Below are positions 7,345-15,449 of a DNA stretch of 24,677 bases, piece by piece (within the stretch, counting starts at the first letter, position 1; the number at the start of each line of letters is the position of its first letter). A program made the position numbers and the translations under genes. Under the pieces are notes generated by a model. The model was given only the letters and a program-made list of their open reading frames with translations. It was not told the origin of the DNA and ran no database searches. Source of the stretch: Phycisphaerales bacterium (lineage in GTDB: Bacteria; Planctomycetota; Phycisphaerae; SM23-33); the NCBI GenBank assembly GCA_003171235.1, contig PMYM01000051.1, forward strand, positions 3,417 through 28,093. The letters run 5' to 3'.

Positions 7345-8679
7345 CTAGTTTTTCTCAATCCAGACGACTCCATGCTCGATGTCAGTCACCTTTCCATCGA
7401 TGGAGGCATGGACGTTGGCGCCCAGGGCGGCCTGGCCGTCGCGCATAGGCGGCTGGCCCAGCAGGTCGCCTTTGCGCACCAGTTGGCCGGGCTTGACTGT
7501 CGGCTGGCAGGGGGCGCCAACGTGCTGCTTGAGGGCAATGCCCACGCGCCTGGCCGGCAGCAACTCCGCCCGTAGCGGCCCTTCATTGCGAAACGCCCGC
7601 AGGCCCAGCTTCTGCATCAGCCTGGCCATAGGTGCCTTTCGGCCGGCCATCAGCAACCCAGGCCGGGAGGCGTTGAAAGGCGGCTTGTCCCAGCGCAGGT
7701 TCTCCTGGACCAGTTTTTGCTTTGCCTGGCGGCACACCTGCTGGGGGTCCAGATCCTCCGGGCAGGCGTACAGGCTGCACAGGTTGCATTCACAGCAGTA
7801 GGCGGCGCCCAAAATGTTCGCCTGGCCCAGGAGGTTGAAGCCCAGGCTGCGCATAGCCTTGTGCGGTTCGATGGGGTGGCCCAGGAGGTAGCGCGGGCAC
7901 AATTCGGTGCAGAAGCAGCACTGGTCGCAGGCGCTGCGCCCGATGCGTTGGACGGCCCGCTGGTCGCGCCGGTAGCGGCGGATGACGACGTGCTCAGAGG
8001 GCAGCACGATCACGGCGCCGGTGGTCTTGTCCACGCGGGCGGTCTGGGGATTCTCCTCCAGATGGCCCATCATCACTCCGCCGACGATGCAGGAGGGCGC
8101 CTGGCAGGTTGCCCCGCCGGCAGCCTGGACGCACTCGGCTAGGCTGACGCCCACCGGCACGCGCAGGGTCATGGGCTTGGCGACGGCCCCGGCGACGGAA
8201 ATGTACTTCTCGGTGACCGGCGAATCGGCGGAGCGGGCGACGTTGCAGGCGGTCTCGACGTTTATGACCACCGCCCCGACATTCAGAGGCAACCCGCCTG
8301 GGGGTATCACCCGCCCCAACACGTCGTACACCAGCACGAACTCATCCCCGGCTGGGTAGGCGTCCGCCAGCGGGCGCAGTTCCACCCCGCCGGGCAACAT
8401 CGGCTGGAGATGCTCGATCAACTCGGCGTACTTTTCCTTTACGCCGATGATGCCGCTGTTTGCCCCGGTCAGGCGCATGGCTGCCTGCAGCCCGGAGAGC
8501 ACCTCGCCGGAATGCCGGCGCAGCAATTCCTTGTCTTTGTGCAGCAGGGGCTCGCATTCGGCGGCGTTGACCAGGACGGTATCGACCTTGCCCGAGAGTT
8601 TGACGTGGGTGGGAAAACCGGCGCCGCCGGCCCCGACCACGCCGGCCGAGCGGATTGTCTCCAGGCTTATATCGGGCAT
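7345..8679 (-). CDS. pduS: PduS-like (RnfC-family) flavo-iron-sulfur electron-transfer protein
   Basis: Product of 444 residues. The N-terminal RnfC/Nqo1-like flavin and nucleotide domain includes VGAGGAGFPTHVKLSGK (15-31) and a cysteine/acidic stretch, NAAECEP. An SLBB-like segment (about 155-210) follows, then two iron-sulfur motifs: C251, C254, C257, C261 with proline after the last, and C295, C298, C301, C306 with proline after the last. The C-terminal part (380-440) looks like a barrel-sandwich domain. PduS oxidises NADH and serves as cobalamin reductase in propanediol microcompartments, docking with PduT. No cobalamin gene is nearby, so NAD+ recycling across a shell is an equally good reading. 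A promoter-like TATCTT lies six bases before the ATG, so the mRNA may be leaderless. The stop is four bases from the repeat at 7172-7340. Confidence 0.9.
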   Translation of the reverse strand: MPDISLETIRSAGVVGAGGAGFPTHVKLSGKVDTVLVNAAECEPLLHKDKELLRRHSGEVLSGLQAAMRLTGANSGIIGVKEKYAELIEHLQPMLPGGVELRPLADAYPAGDEFVLVYDVLGRVIPPGGLPLNVGAVVINVETACNVARSADSPVTEKYISVAGAVAKPMTLRVPVGVSLAECVQAAGGATCQAPSCIVGGVMMGHLEENPQTARVDKTTGAVIVLPSEHVVIRRYRRDQRAVQRIGRSACDQCCFCTELCPRYLLGHPIEPHKAMRSLGFNLLGQANILGAAYCCECNLCSLYACPEDLDPQQVCRQAKQKLVQENLRWDKPPFNASRPGLLMAGRKAPMARLMQKLGLRAFRNEGPLRAELLPARRVGIALKQHVGAPCQPTVKPGQLVRKGDLLGQPPMRDGQAALGANVHASIDGKVTDIEHGVVWIEKN

Positions 8680-8685
8680 AGCCCT

Positions 8686-8714
8686 AAGATAGCAGTCCGG
8701 CGCCGCCTGAACAA
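8686..8714 (-). promoter_or_regulatory. Predicted near-leaderless promoter of the pduS-like gene
   Basis: On the minus strand: TTGTTC (8714-8709), a 17-base spacer, TATCTT (8691-8686), then only six bases to the ATG at 8679. Transcription would start at or next to the ATG. The six bases AGGGCT could also be a weak ribosome-binding site if transcription comes from upstream, so this call is tentative. Confidence 0.4.
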
Positions 8715-8740
8715 GACCGCCCGCCGACCTGAAGAGACTA

Positions 8741-8793
8741 GACCGGCAGGGCCAGGATGGCCCTGCGACTCATGGGCAAGATGCCCATGCCAC
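8741..8793. repeat. Twin-hairpin repeat with GGGCATCTTGCCC-type core, copy 1
   Basis: The first hairpin (8746-8766) has arms GCAGGGCC and GGCCCTGC around AGGAT. The second (8771-8789) has arms CATGGGC and GCCCATG around AAGAT. On the minus strand the second reads GGGCATCTTGCCC, identical to the core of the element at 22241-22303. It ends ten bases beyond the stop of the sugar-binding protein gene (8803). Confidence 0.85.
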
Positions 8794-8802
8794 TTTCAAG
8801 AG

Positions 8803-10212
8803 CTACTTCTGCGGATAGACTTCCTCAGCCAGGCGGGCGCGAACGGCGGCCAGGCACGCCTCGGCCGAGGGGTGCTTGTTGGAGAGCAGTTTCTGGAACT
8901 CGGCCGCCAGGATAATCGACACCTGGTTCCAGTTGTTGGGATCGGGATACGTGTAGCCCTGCTCCATGGCCGGGCGGAGCGCCTGGATTTCCGGGTCGAG
9001 ATTCGAGCCTTCCTTGTAGATTTCGCGCAGGGCCGGCATTTTTCCGCCGCCCTTGTGGGCGCGGGTTACGGGATCTTCAAAACCGGCGGCGACGGCACTC
9101 TGGAAGCCGTAGGTGTCGGTGCAGAACGTTTCGTAGGCGAAGGCGACGGCCGCCTTTTTCACCGGCGAACACTTGGGAACGATCGCCCCGTACGAGCAGA
9201 CCAGCGAGCCCACCCCCGACTGCTGGTAGCCGGGCGTGGGCGCGATGCCGATGACCTGGCGGCTGTTCTCCTTTATCGCCCACAGCCCCCGGCTTTGCCA
9301 GTGGGGGTACATGGCCGAGTGCAGCACACGCAGGTCCTGCTCGCTGGAGTTGATGTCCAGGCTGTTGCGGCTGATGTAACCGGCGTCGTACCAGCGCTTG
9401 AGCGTTGTCAGGACCTGGGCGGCCTGGGGGCTGGAGACGTCCAGGCGGCCTTTGTCGTCGCCGATGCCCGCGCCTTTCTTGTAGCTGGCCAGCAGCGGGA
9501 TATAGCAGTTCTGGGCGAAGAAGGTGGTGAAGTTCATGGTGATGGGCGCCACCTCGATGGTGTCGCCGCTGCCGGGCTTGGTGTAGCGCAGCCCCTGGAG
9601 GGCCTGGCAGGCCTGCTCCAGTTCCTCCCAGGTTCGGGGCACCTGCACGTTGCGCTGGGCGAAGAACATGCGGTTGTAGTTCAGGGCCAACACTTCGCCC
9701 ATCCAGGGCAGTTCGTATAGGCTCCACCTGCCGCTTGCCTTGTCCGTGCGGCTGGAGCCGGCAAAGAGGGCGTTCATGAAGTCCCGCCGCAGCTTCTCGG
9801 ACGGAATGTAATCGGTCATATCGACCAGCAGGCTGCGAGCGGAGACGTCGGGGTTGGACTGGTTGTACTCGATGAAGGGCGTGATCTCGAAATCCGCCCA
9901 GGAGACCACCACGTCGAATTCGGTGTGCCCCCTCTGCCAGAACAGCAGCAGGTTGTTCACGGTTCCGGCCAGCAGCGAGGGCTGCACCTGGACATCCGGG
10001 TGGGCCCGCTGATAACTGTCCAGCGCCTGCTGCCAGGGGAATTCCTCCAGTTGCCAGCCGGCAATGCCCAGCCGGATGACCGTCTTGTCGCCGCCCTGGC
10101 CGCCGGGCCGAGCGGCCGTAAACTGCTCCAGCGGCGTCCTGTTGGTCGTGAATTCCAGCACGCTTATCAGGAGGATCGCCGCCAGCAGGATGATGCATGC
10201 CCACTTCAACAT
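8803..10212 (-). CDS. ABC transporter sugar-binding protein (family 1 extracellular)
   Basis: Product of 469 residues. A hydrophobic segment at 5-20 serves as signal or anchor; no lipobox cysteine follows it, so the protein may be membrane-tethered or secreted rather than a lipoprotein. The mature part follows the MalE-like fold order, with VIRLGIAGWQLEEFPWQQAL at the start, DVVVSWADFEITPF, and YELPWMGEVLALNYNRMFF (binding-site hinge). It should bind an oligosaccharide or sugar outside the membrane and hand it to the two permeases encoded upstream on the same strand. The binding protein is last of the three, whereas it is often first. No ATPase gene is present, so a shared MsmX/UgpC-type ATPase elsewhere is expected. 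GGTGAG is a possible ribosome-binding site. A long inverted repeat separates it from the MalG-type gene. Confidence 0.9.
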   Translation of the reverse strand: MLKWACIILLAAILLISVLEFTTNRTPLEQFTAARPGGQGGDKTVIRLGIAGWQLEEFPWQQALDSYQRAHPDVQVQPSLLAGTVNNLLLFWQRGHTEFDVVVSWADFEITPFIEYNQSNPDVSARSLLVDMTDYIPSEKLRRDFMNALFAGSSRTDKASGRWSLYELPWMGEVLALNYNRMFFAQRNVQVPRTWEELEQACQALQGLRYTKPGSGDTIEVAPITMNFTTFFAQNCYIPLLASYKKGAGIGDDKGRLDVSSPQAAQVLTTLKRWYDAGYISRNSLDINSSEQDLRVLHSAMYPHWQSRGLWAIKENSRQVIGIAPTPGYQQSGVGSLVCSYGAIVPKCSPVKKAAVAFAYETFCTDTYGFQSAVAAGFEDPVTRAHKGGGKMPALREIYKEGSNLDPEIQALRPAMEQGYTYPDPNNWNQVSIILAAEFQKLLSNKHPSAEACLAAVRARLAEEVYPQK

Positions 10213-10234
10213 GGTCTCACCGCAGAAAGAACAG

Positions 10235-10405
10235 GATTTTTAACGCAGAGGGCGCAGAGGAACGCAGAGGAAGAAATTAGTAAAAGAAAAAGCAGAAGAA
10301 GGAACTGCGCCAGATTGTTACCGAGCAAAGTCATCTTTCTTCATCTTCCTCTTGCTGTTTCTTTTGCTGAATCCTCTTTCCTTTGCGTCCTCTGCGTTGA
10401 AAGTC
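10235..10405. repeat. Long imperfect inverted repeat of the AACGCAGAGG type
   Basis: The left arm (about 10238-10303) contains AACGCAGAGGGCGCAGAGGA and then an A/G-rich run. The right arm (about 10331-10405), read on the other strand, gives AACGCAGAGGACGCAAAGGA followed by a similar A/G-rich run. The arms are about 65-75 bases with several mismatches. The element starts close to the start of the sugar-binding gene and ends about six bases from the MalG-type stop (10411). It has the same plan as the AACCACAAAG repeats but a different sequence. Confidence 0.85.
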
Positions 10406-10410
10406 TTTTC

Positions 10411-11361
10411 CTATGCCTTGAGAGCCCCGGACGCCAGGCCGCGGACGAAGTATCTCTGCAGCAGGATGAACATGATCACGATGGGCAGGAAGCTAAGCAA
10501 AACCGTGGCAAAGAGCACGCCGCTGTTCACCAGGCCGTATTGGTCGCGCAGCATGTAGATGCCCACCGGCAGCGTCCGCACGCGGTCGCCGGAGGTGAAG
10601 GTCAGGGCGAAGATGAATTCGTTCCAGATGGCCAGGAAGGTGAGTATGGCGCAGGCGGCCAGGCCGTTGCGCCCCATGGGAATCATAACCTCCCAGAAAA
10701 CCTGCCAGGTCGAAGCGCCGTCGATCTGGGCGGCGTGAATCACCTCGCGGGGGATGGAGGTAAAGACGTTCCGCATGATGAAGATCACCAGCAGCAGGTT
10801 GCCGGCCACGTAGGCGATCAGCAGGCCCGTCAGCGTGTCGAACAGCCGCAGTTGCAGCATGAGCTCTATCCGCCCGATGAGGGTGACCTCGCCGGGGATC
10901 ATGAGCTCCAGCAGCAGCAGGGCAAACAGCAGCTTGTGGCCGCGGAAGTTGAACTGGGCAAAGCCGTAAGCCGCCAGCGTCCCCACCAGCAGCGACAGGA
11001 AGGTGCCGGCGAAGGCCAGATAGAGGGTGTTGAAGTAGTAGGTGGGCAGGCCCGCCATCTGCTTGAAGACCCGCCGGTAGTTGTCCAGGCTTAGCCGTTC
11101 CAGGCTTGTGGGCTGGGGCTCTCTGGCCGGCTCGGCGGCGGCCGTGGGCTGGGCGGGGGCGGTCGAAGGTTGGCTGGTTGGCGCCGCCTCCTGCTGGTAG
11201 ACGCCATACTTCTGCCACGGCCAGACGTCGCCGCCTTGGATCTGCTTGTGGGGCTTGAACGACCCCATCACGATCCACAGCAGCGGCAGCACGCTGGACA
11301 GTCCCACCACCAGCAGGACCAGCCACAGCGTCGCCGAGGTGCTCTTGCGTTCGACGGCCAT
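10411..11361 (-). CDS. ABC sugar transporter permease, MalG type
   Basis: Product of 316 residues and six predicted helices. The cytoplasmic EAA loop that contacts the ATPase is at about 204-227 (EVIHAAQIDGASTWQVFWEV). The first outer loop carries an inserted low-complexity segment of alanine, proline, glutamine and threonine (about 55-87) between WPWQKYG and the SLDNYRRVF motif, where family members normally have only a few residues. The gene starts three bases after the MalF-type stop, with GGTGGAG overlapping that stop, so the two are translationally coupled. Together they form the membrane channel of a CUT1-type carbohydrate importer. Confidence 0.92.
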   Translation of the reverse strand: MAVERKSTSATLWLVLLVVGLSSVLPLLWIVMGSFKPHKQIQGGDVWPWQKYGVYQQEAAPTSQPSTAPAQPTAAAEPAREPQPTSLERLSLDNYRRVFKQMAGLPTYYFNTLYLAFAGTFLSLLVGTLAAYGFAQFNFRGHKLLFALLLLELMIPGEVTLIGRIELMLQLRLFDTLTGLLIAYVAGNLLLVIFIMRNVFTSIPREVIHAAQIDGASTWQVFWEVMIPMGRNGLAACAILTFLAIWNEFIFALTFTSGDRVRTLPVGIYMLRDQYGLVNSGVLFATVLLSFLPIVIMFILLQRYFVRGLASGALKA

Positions 11362-11364
11362 GGG

Positions 11365-12528
11365 CTACTCCACCGGCCGGTCCAGCTTGCGGACCAGCAG
11401 CGACAGGGCAAAGGTAAATGCCGCCAGGGCGTAGGCCATGGCGCTGGCGTAGCCCAACTGGAACTTGCCGAAGTTCCAGGCCAGGTTGTAAAGCTGCATG
11501 ACGTAGGTCAGGGTGGAGTCCTCGGGCTGCCCAGCCGTCATGATGAACGGCTGGCCGAAGATCTTGAGGGCCCCGATCATCGACAGCAGCAGCACCAGAA
11601 ACGTCGTCGGGCGGAGCTGCGGCCAGGTCACCTTCCAGAACTTCTGCCAGGGCCCGGCGCCGTCCACGGCGGCGGCCTCGTTGAGCACGTCGGGAATCCG
11701 CTGCAGGCCCACCAGAAACAGGATGACGTTGAAGCCGATGCCGTTCCAGAGGCACAGGATGACGACGGCGATCATGGCCCAGTCGGCGTTGCCGAGCATG
11801 CCCTGGGGCGGGGCGGCGACGCCGGCCAGCACCGGCTCGGTCAGCGCGGGCAGGTTGCCCAGAAACGCCAGAGGCGCCTTGAGCAGGTCGGGCCCGCCGG
11901 CCAGGAACGCTGCCAGCCAGCCAACCACCGCGGCGGCCGCACCGCCCAGGAGGGTTCGCCAGATGGCGCCTTCATGGCGGCGGTTGCGGACAACAAGCCG
12001 GTGCAGCCCCGCCGCCAGGGCCCATCCGGCGGCGAGGTAGAGCCCCGCCAGCGCCGGATAGTTGGCCATGGCCACAAAGGCCTCCAGCAGCTTATGGCCC
12101 ATGCCGAAGGTGGGGTTGTAGAACAGGCTGAACATCACCGCGCTGACCGAAAGGCTCACGACGATGGGGATGAAGATCATCGTCCGCAGGAAAACCGCCC
12201 CGCGCTTGACCTGGTGCAGCAGCACCGCGATCACCAGGGCCAGAAAGACGTACGGCGGCACGAACAGCAGGGTGAAGTAGAGGGTGTTGAGGATGGGCCG
12301 GCGCAGGCTGGCCATGGTGAACAGGCTGGCGTAGTTGTCCAGGCCCACGAAGCGGGCCGAACCCGGGTCCAGCACGGTGTAGTCGAAGAATGAAAGGTAA
12401 AACGCCCGGGCGATGGGGTAGACGATCATCAGGGCGAACAGCAGCAGGGCCGGCATGATGTACCAATAGCCCTTGCGGTCGTGCGCCCGCCGCCAGCGCG
12501 GAGTTCTGCAAGCCGGATCGGCACTCAT
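11365..12528 (-). CDS. ABC sugar transporter permease, MalF type, with inserted hydrophobic segment
   Basis: Product of 387 residues from the ATG at 12528, against the usual 290-310. The N-terminal helix begins at GYWYIMPALLLFALMIVYPI, and the EAA loop is DVLNEAAAVDGAGPWQKFWK (about 280-299). The excess length comes from an insert at about 157-213, between FYNPTFGMGHKLL and the conserved downstream part. The insert contains two extra hydrophobic stretches (ALAGLYLAAGWALAAGL and TLLGGAAAAVVGWLAAFLAG) separated by a basic loop, RNRRHEG. It may add one helical hairpin to the channel subunit. No ribosome-binding site precedes the ATG; instead TACAAT sits seven bases upstream. This is the first gene of the transporter block. 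Confidence 0.88.
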   Translation of the reverse strand: MSADPACRTPRWRRAHDRKGYWYIMPALLLFALMIVYPIARAFYLSFFDYTVLDPGSARFVGLDNYASLFTMASLRRPILNTLYFTLLFVPPYVFLALVIAVLLHQVKRGAVFLRTMIFIPIVVSLSVSAVMFSLFYNPTFGMGHKLLEAFVAMANYPALAGLYLAAGWALAAGLHRLVVRNRRHEGAIWRTLLGGAAAAVVGWLAAFLAGGPDLLKAPLAFLGNLPALTEPVLAGVAAPPQGMLGNADWAMIAVVILCLWNGIGFNVILFLVGLQRIPDVLNEAAAVDGAGPWQKFWKVTWPQLRPTTFLVLLLSMIGALKIFGQPFIMTAGQPEDSTLTYVMQLYNLAWNFGKFQLGYASAMAYALAAFTFALSLLVRKLDRPVE

Positions 12529-12535
12529 GCAGGCG

Positions 12536-12564
12536 ATTGTAGAAAACCCCCTCGGCGGGGGCAA
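12536..12564 (-). promoter_or_regulatory. Predicted leaderless promoter of the MalF-type permease
   Basis: On the minus strand: TTGCCC (12564-12559), a 17-base spacer, TACAAT (12541-12536), then seven bases to the ATG at 12528. The mRNA would begin at the start codon. The spacer includes a CCCCC/GGGGG hairpin followed by TTTT, which could instead be a weak terminator of an incoming transcript. Confidence 0.45.
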
Positions 12565-12639
12565 CGTCCTGGTGGGTTTTGGGCACGAGCCAGCGAGTCA
12601 TGCAGAAGCTGCTGGTACTCTCTCATGTTGTGATTCGGA

Positions 12640-12769
12640 GCAGTTGAGCAGGAGACCGCAGGCGAGCGGGCCGTTCTTGTTTTCGCCTGTTCACCTGTTC
12701 CACTGCTCGCCTGCTCTGTAGCCCTTCCACTTTGATTTTGTAGTCTCAAAATCAAAGTGGAAGGGCTAC
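12640..12769. repeat. Two adjacent palindromes, one a perfect 22-base inverted repeat
   Basis: 12718-12739 and 12748-12769 are perfect 22-base inverted arms (beginning GTAGCCCTTCCACTTTGA) around an 8-base loop. The last base of the right arm is the final base of the glycosyltransferase stop codon on the minus strand. Next to it, 12640-12717 holds an imperfect palindrome in which GCAGGCGAGC on the left is matched by GCTCGCCTGC on the right, with CGCCTG/CACCTG repeats between. No T-tract follows. Confidence 0.85.
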
Positions 12770-14136
12770 TAAGCCCGGGCGGCCAACAAGTCGCCGTAGA
12801 TGCGGGTGCACTTTTCGGCCGAATCGCTCCAGGACAGCTTCTGCAGTTCGATCTGACCCTGTTCGCGCAGCACGCGCTGCAAGGGCGGGTGGCGCAGGAC
12901 GGCCAGGATCTTGTTGGCCATCTCGTCGGTGTCCCAGAAATCCACCTTCAGCACGTGGCTGAGCACCTCGCTGACGCCCGACTGCTTGGAGATGATCACG
13001 GGCACGTTATGGGAGAGGGCCTCCAGGGGGGCGATGCCGAAGGGCTCGGAGACGCTGGGCATGACGTACAGGTCGGCCATGCGGAAGACCTTGTTGACGT
13101 TGTCGCCGCGGAGGAAGCCGGTAAAAGTGACGTAGCGCCCGATGCCCAGGTTGACGGCCATGTCCACGGCCATGGGGATAAGTTCCCCGCTGCCGGCCAT
13201 GACGAAGCGGACCTTCTTGTACTTCTCCAGCACCCGGGCGGCGGCGCGGAGGAAGTACTCCGGGCCTTTCTGCATGGTCATGCGGCCCAGGAAGAGCACG
13301 ATTTTTTCGTCGCGGGCGATGGGGGTCAGCGGCATGCGCTCGCCGTTGGGCAGGTCGACGGCGTTGTAGACCACCTCGACCTTGTTGGCGGGCACGCCGT
13401 AGCGGCTCAGCACGATGCTGCGTGTAAAGTGGGAGACGCAGACCACCCGGTCGGCCCCGTGCATGCCCGCCCGCTCGATGTCGTAGACCTGCTGGTAGAC
13501 GTTATCGCCCGAGCGGTCGAACTCAGTGGAGTGCACGTGCACCACCAGCGGCTTTCCGGTATAGGCGGCCACTGCCAGCCCCGCGGGATAGGTCATCCAG
13601 TCATGGGCATGGATGACGTCGAATTCTTCGCCCCTGGCCAGTTCCACCGCCAGCAGGGCGTAGCGCTGCACCTGACTCAGCAGGTCGCCGCCATAGCCCC
13701 CCTGGCCGCCGGCAACGCCTTGCCGGCCGGTGAGAATTTCCTCCACCAGGCCCGAGGGCAGGTCCACCGCTCCGCCGGCAACTTCAATGTGCTGCAAGCG
13801 GGTGATCGTCTCCTTGTAGGATTGCGGCGTTCCATACGGCTGAAGCACCGCCGGCAGCCGCCGGACGGTCAGGTGCCTGAAGACCGCCAGGGCCGGATGC
13901 TGTATGGCGGCGGGATTTCCGCCCTGGGCCAGGCGGCGCCGCCGCCCCGGCTGGCGCAGCGTGGTGGGAGTGGCGAAGCGCACGTGGCTGGTGGCGTCCT
14001 GGGGCAGGGCCATGGGCAGCACGAAGGTCACTTCCACGCCGATCTGGTCCAGGGCCTTCGTCAGTCCATAGCAGGCTGTTCCTAAGCCCCCCGACATGTA
14101 TGGGGGGAACTCCCAGCCAAGCATGAACACCTTCAT
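12769..14136 (-). CDS. Glycogen synthase-like glycosyltransferase (GT-B fold, GT4/GT5)
   Basis: Product of 455 residues. The N-terminal domain opens with MKVFMLGWEFPPYMSGGLGT, the glycine-rich loop typical of glycogen synthase-like enzymes; FDVIHAHDWMTYPAG is at 172-186. The C-terminal nucleotide-sugar domain includes GRMTMQKGPE (284-293), with a basic pair R285/K290, and SEPFGIAPLEAL (363-374), with the E364/E372 pair that holds the donor sugar. It likely transfers glucose or another hexose from a nucleotide sugar to a growing polysaccharide. The start at 14136 has AAGGA nine bases upstream; the frame is open into the preceding intergenic region without support. hemB lies 97 bases upstream on the same strand. 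The last stop base touches a perfect 22-base palindrome. Confidence 0.88.
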   Translation of the reverse strand: MKVFMLGWEFPPYMSGGLGTACYGLTKALDQIGVEVTFVLPMALPQDATSHVRFATPTTLRQPGRRRRLAQGGNPAAIQHPALAVFRHLTVRRLPAVLQPYGTPQSYKETITRLQHIEVAGGAVDLPSGLVEEILTGRQGVAGGQGGYGGDLLSQVQRYALLAVELARGEEFDVIHAHDWMTYPAGLAVAAYTGKPLVVHVHSTEFDRSGDNVYQQVYDIERAGMHGADRVVCVSHFTRSIVLSRYGVPANKVEVVYNAVDLPNGERMPLTPIARDEKIVLFLGRMTMQKGPEYFLRAAARVLEKYKKVRFVMAGSGELIPMAVDMAVNLGIGRYVTFTGFLRGDNVNKVFRMADLYVMPSVSEPFGIAPLEALSHNVPVIISKQSGVSEVLSHVLKVDFWDTDEMANKILAVLRHPPLQRVLREQGQIELQKLSWSDSAEKCTRIYGDLLAARA

Positions 14137-14233
14137 GTCAATCAGTCCTTGCCAGTCTTGCGGACCCGACTCGATCAGTTCTCTATCCGGGTGGCCACGC
14201 CATTCCGGCCCAATCTGCAAAGCAGCGAGCAGG

Positions 14234-15229
14234 CTATTGTTTAAGCCAGTCCGCCAATAATTCCGCAAAATAAGTGACAATGAGGTCGGCGCCGGCGCGC
14301 TTGACGGCGGCAGTGAGTTCCAAAACGGTTTGGCGCTCGTCGATGGCACCGGCAGCAGCCGCGAATTTCACCATTGCAAACTCGCCGGATACAGTATAGG
14401 CAACCACCGGGACATCCACTTCAGAACATACCTTGGCCAGCACATCCAGGTACGGCAAGGCGGGCTTGACCATTATCATGTCAGCCCCTTCAGCCACGTC
14501 GGAGCGTGCCTCGGCCAGCGCCTGCGCCGGCGATAGCGGATCCATCTGGTAACTGCGACGGTCGCCGAAGGCCGGGGCGGATTCGGCCGCCGAACGGAAC
14601 GGCCCGTACAGCGCACTGGCAAATTTCACGGCATAGGACAGAATAGGCGTTTTTTCCATGCCGGCGGCGTCCAGGGCCTGGCGGATGGCCTGCACCTGGC
14701 CGTCCATCATGGCCGAGGGGGCCACGACGTCGGCCCCGCTACGGGCCTGGGAGACCGCCGTCCGCGCCAGGGCCGCCAGGGCGGCTTCGTTATCGATCTC
14801 GAAGCCGCCGCCGGCTGGCTGGGCCGCCGGGCCGCAGTGCCCGTGGCTGGTGTACTCGCACAGGCAGGTGTCGGTGATCACCAGCAGCTCCGGGCAGGCC
14901 CGCTTGATACGCCCGAGGGCCTGCTGCACCACGCCGTCTTCGGCCCAGGCCTGCTGGCCGGTGGCGTCTTTTGCCTTGGGTATGCCAAACAGCAGCACCG
15001 CCCGCAGGCCTTTTTCATACAGCCCGCAGGCCTTTTGGGCAACCTGCTCCAGCGGCCACTGGAACTGGCCCGGCATGGCGGCGATTGCCTGCTTGTCCGA
15101 AATTCCCTGGTGGACGAACAGCGGCGCCACCAACTCCCGCGCGTCCAGCCGCACCTGCTGCAGCATCAAACGCAACGTCGGATGGTAACGCAACCGGCGC
15201 AGCCGCCGAACCGGGTAAACGGCAGTCAC
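14234..15229 (-). CDS. hemB: Delta-aminolevulinic acid dehydratase (porphobilinogen synthase)
   Basis: Product of 331 residues, the normal length. The enzyme condenses two 5-aminolevulinate molecules to porphobilinogen in the tetrapyrrole (heme, cobalamin) pathway. The zinc-binding motif TDTCLCEYTSHGHCG is at 119-133 (C122, C124, C132). The two active-site lysines are K202 in YAVKFASALYGPFR and K255 in MIMVKPALPYLD. The start is GTG at 15229 with GGAG nine bases upstream; the frame continues to 15457, but that extension is arginine-rich and unlike the family. A promoter with TATCAT lies about 70 bases upstream. No other tetrapyrrole gene is in the window. Confidence 0.96.
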   Translation of the reverse strand: MTAVYPVRRLRRLRYHPTLRLMLQQVRLDARELVAPLFVHQGISDKQAIAAMPGQFQWPLEQVAQKACGLYEKGLRAVLLFGIPKAKDATGQQAWAEDGVVQQALGRIKRACPELLVITDTCLCEYTSHGHCGPAAQPAGGGFEIDNEAALAALARTAVSQARSGADVVAPSAMMDGQVQAIRQALDAAGMEKTPILSYAVKFASALYGPFRSAAESAPAFGDRRSYQMDPLSPAQALAEARSDVAEGADMIMVKPALPYLDVLAKVCSEVDVPVVAYTVSGEFAMVKFAAAAGAIDERQTVLELTAAVKRAGADLIVTYFAELLADWLKQ

Positions 15230-15299
15230 TTTTGTTGTCTCCAGGAGCGATGAACCGACAGGCTCAATCCTCAGGCCAAGGCATGCCGTTGGTCGCAGT

Positions 15300-15328
15300 A
15301 TGATAGCCTGCCGGCCAGGCAATGGCAA
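15300..15328 (-). promoter_or_regulatory. Predicted promoter of hemB
   Basis: On the minus strand: TTGCCA (15328-15323), a 17-base spacer, TATCAT (15305-15300). Transcription would start near 15293 and give a leader of about 64 bases. The leader shows no riboswitch-like structure that I recognise. Confidence 0.5.
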
Positions 15329-15386
15329 AGGCTGGCCCAAAAAATGACGATGACCCCTTCGGCGGCGGCGAGCGGCGCGGCCGCGA

Positions 15387-15416
15387 TTGCAGTGTGGATG
15401 CCGCGGCGAGTATGAT
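15387..15416 (+). promoter_or_regulatory. Predicted promoter of the YfcE-like phosphodiesterase gene
   Basis: TTGCAG (15387-15392), an 18-base spacer, TATGAT (15411-15416). Transcription from about 15423 would give a leader of about 27 bases. It is divergent from the hemB promoter, and the two -10 boxes are about 105 bases apart. Confidence 0.45.
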
Positions 15417-15449
15417 TGGTCGCGGTCGATACGCGATGGACGGCTTGGG

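Noticed and set aside
12542..12564. CCCCC/GGGGG hairpin followed by TTTT as a terminator
   Set aside because: The T-tract is only four long and the hairpin lies within the spacer of a better-supported promoter for the MalF-type gene; kept only as a caveat there.
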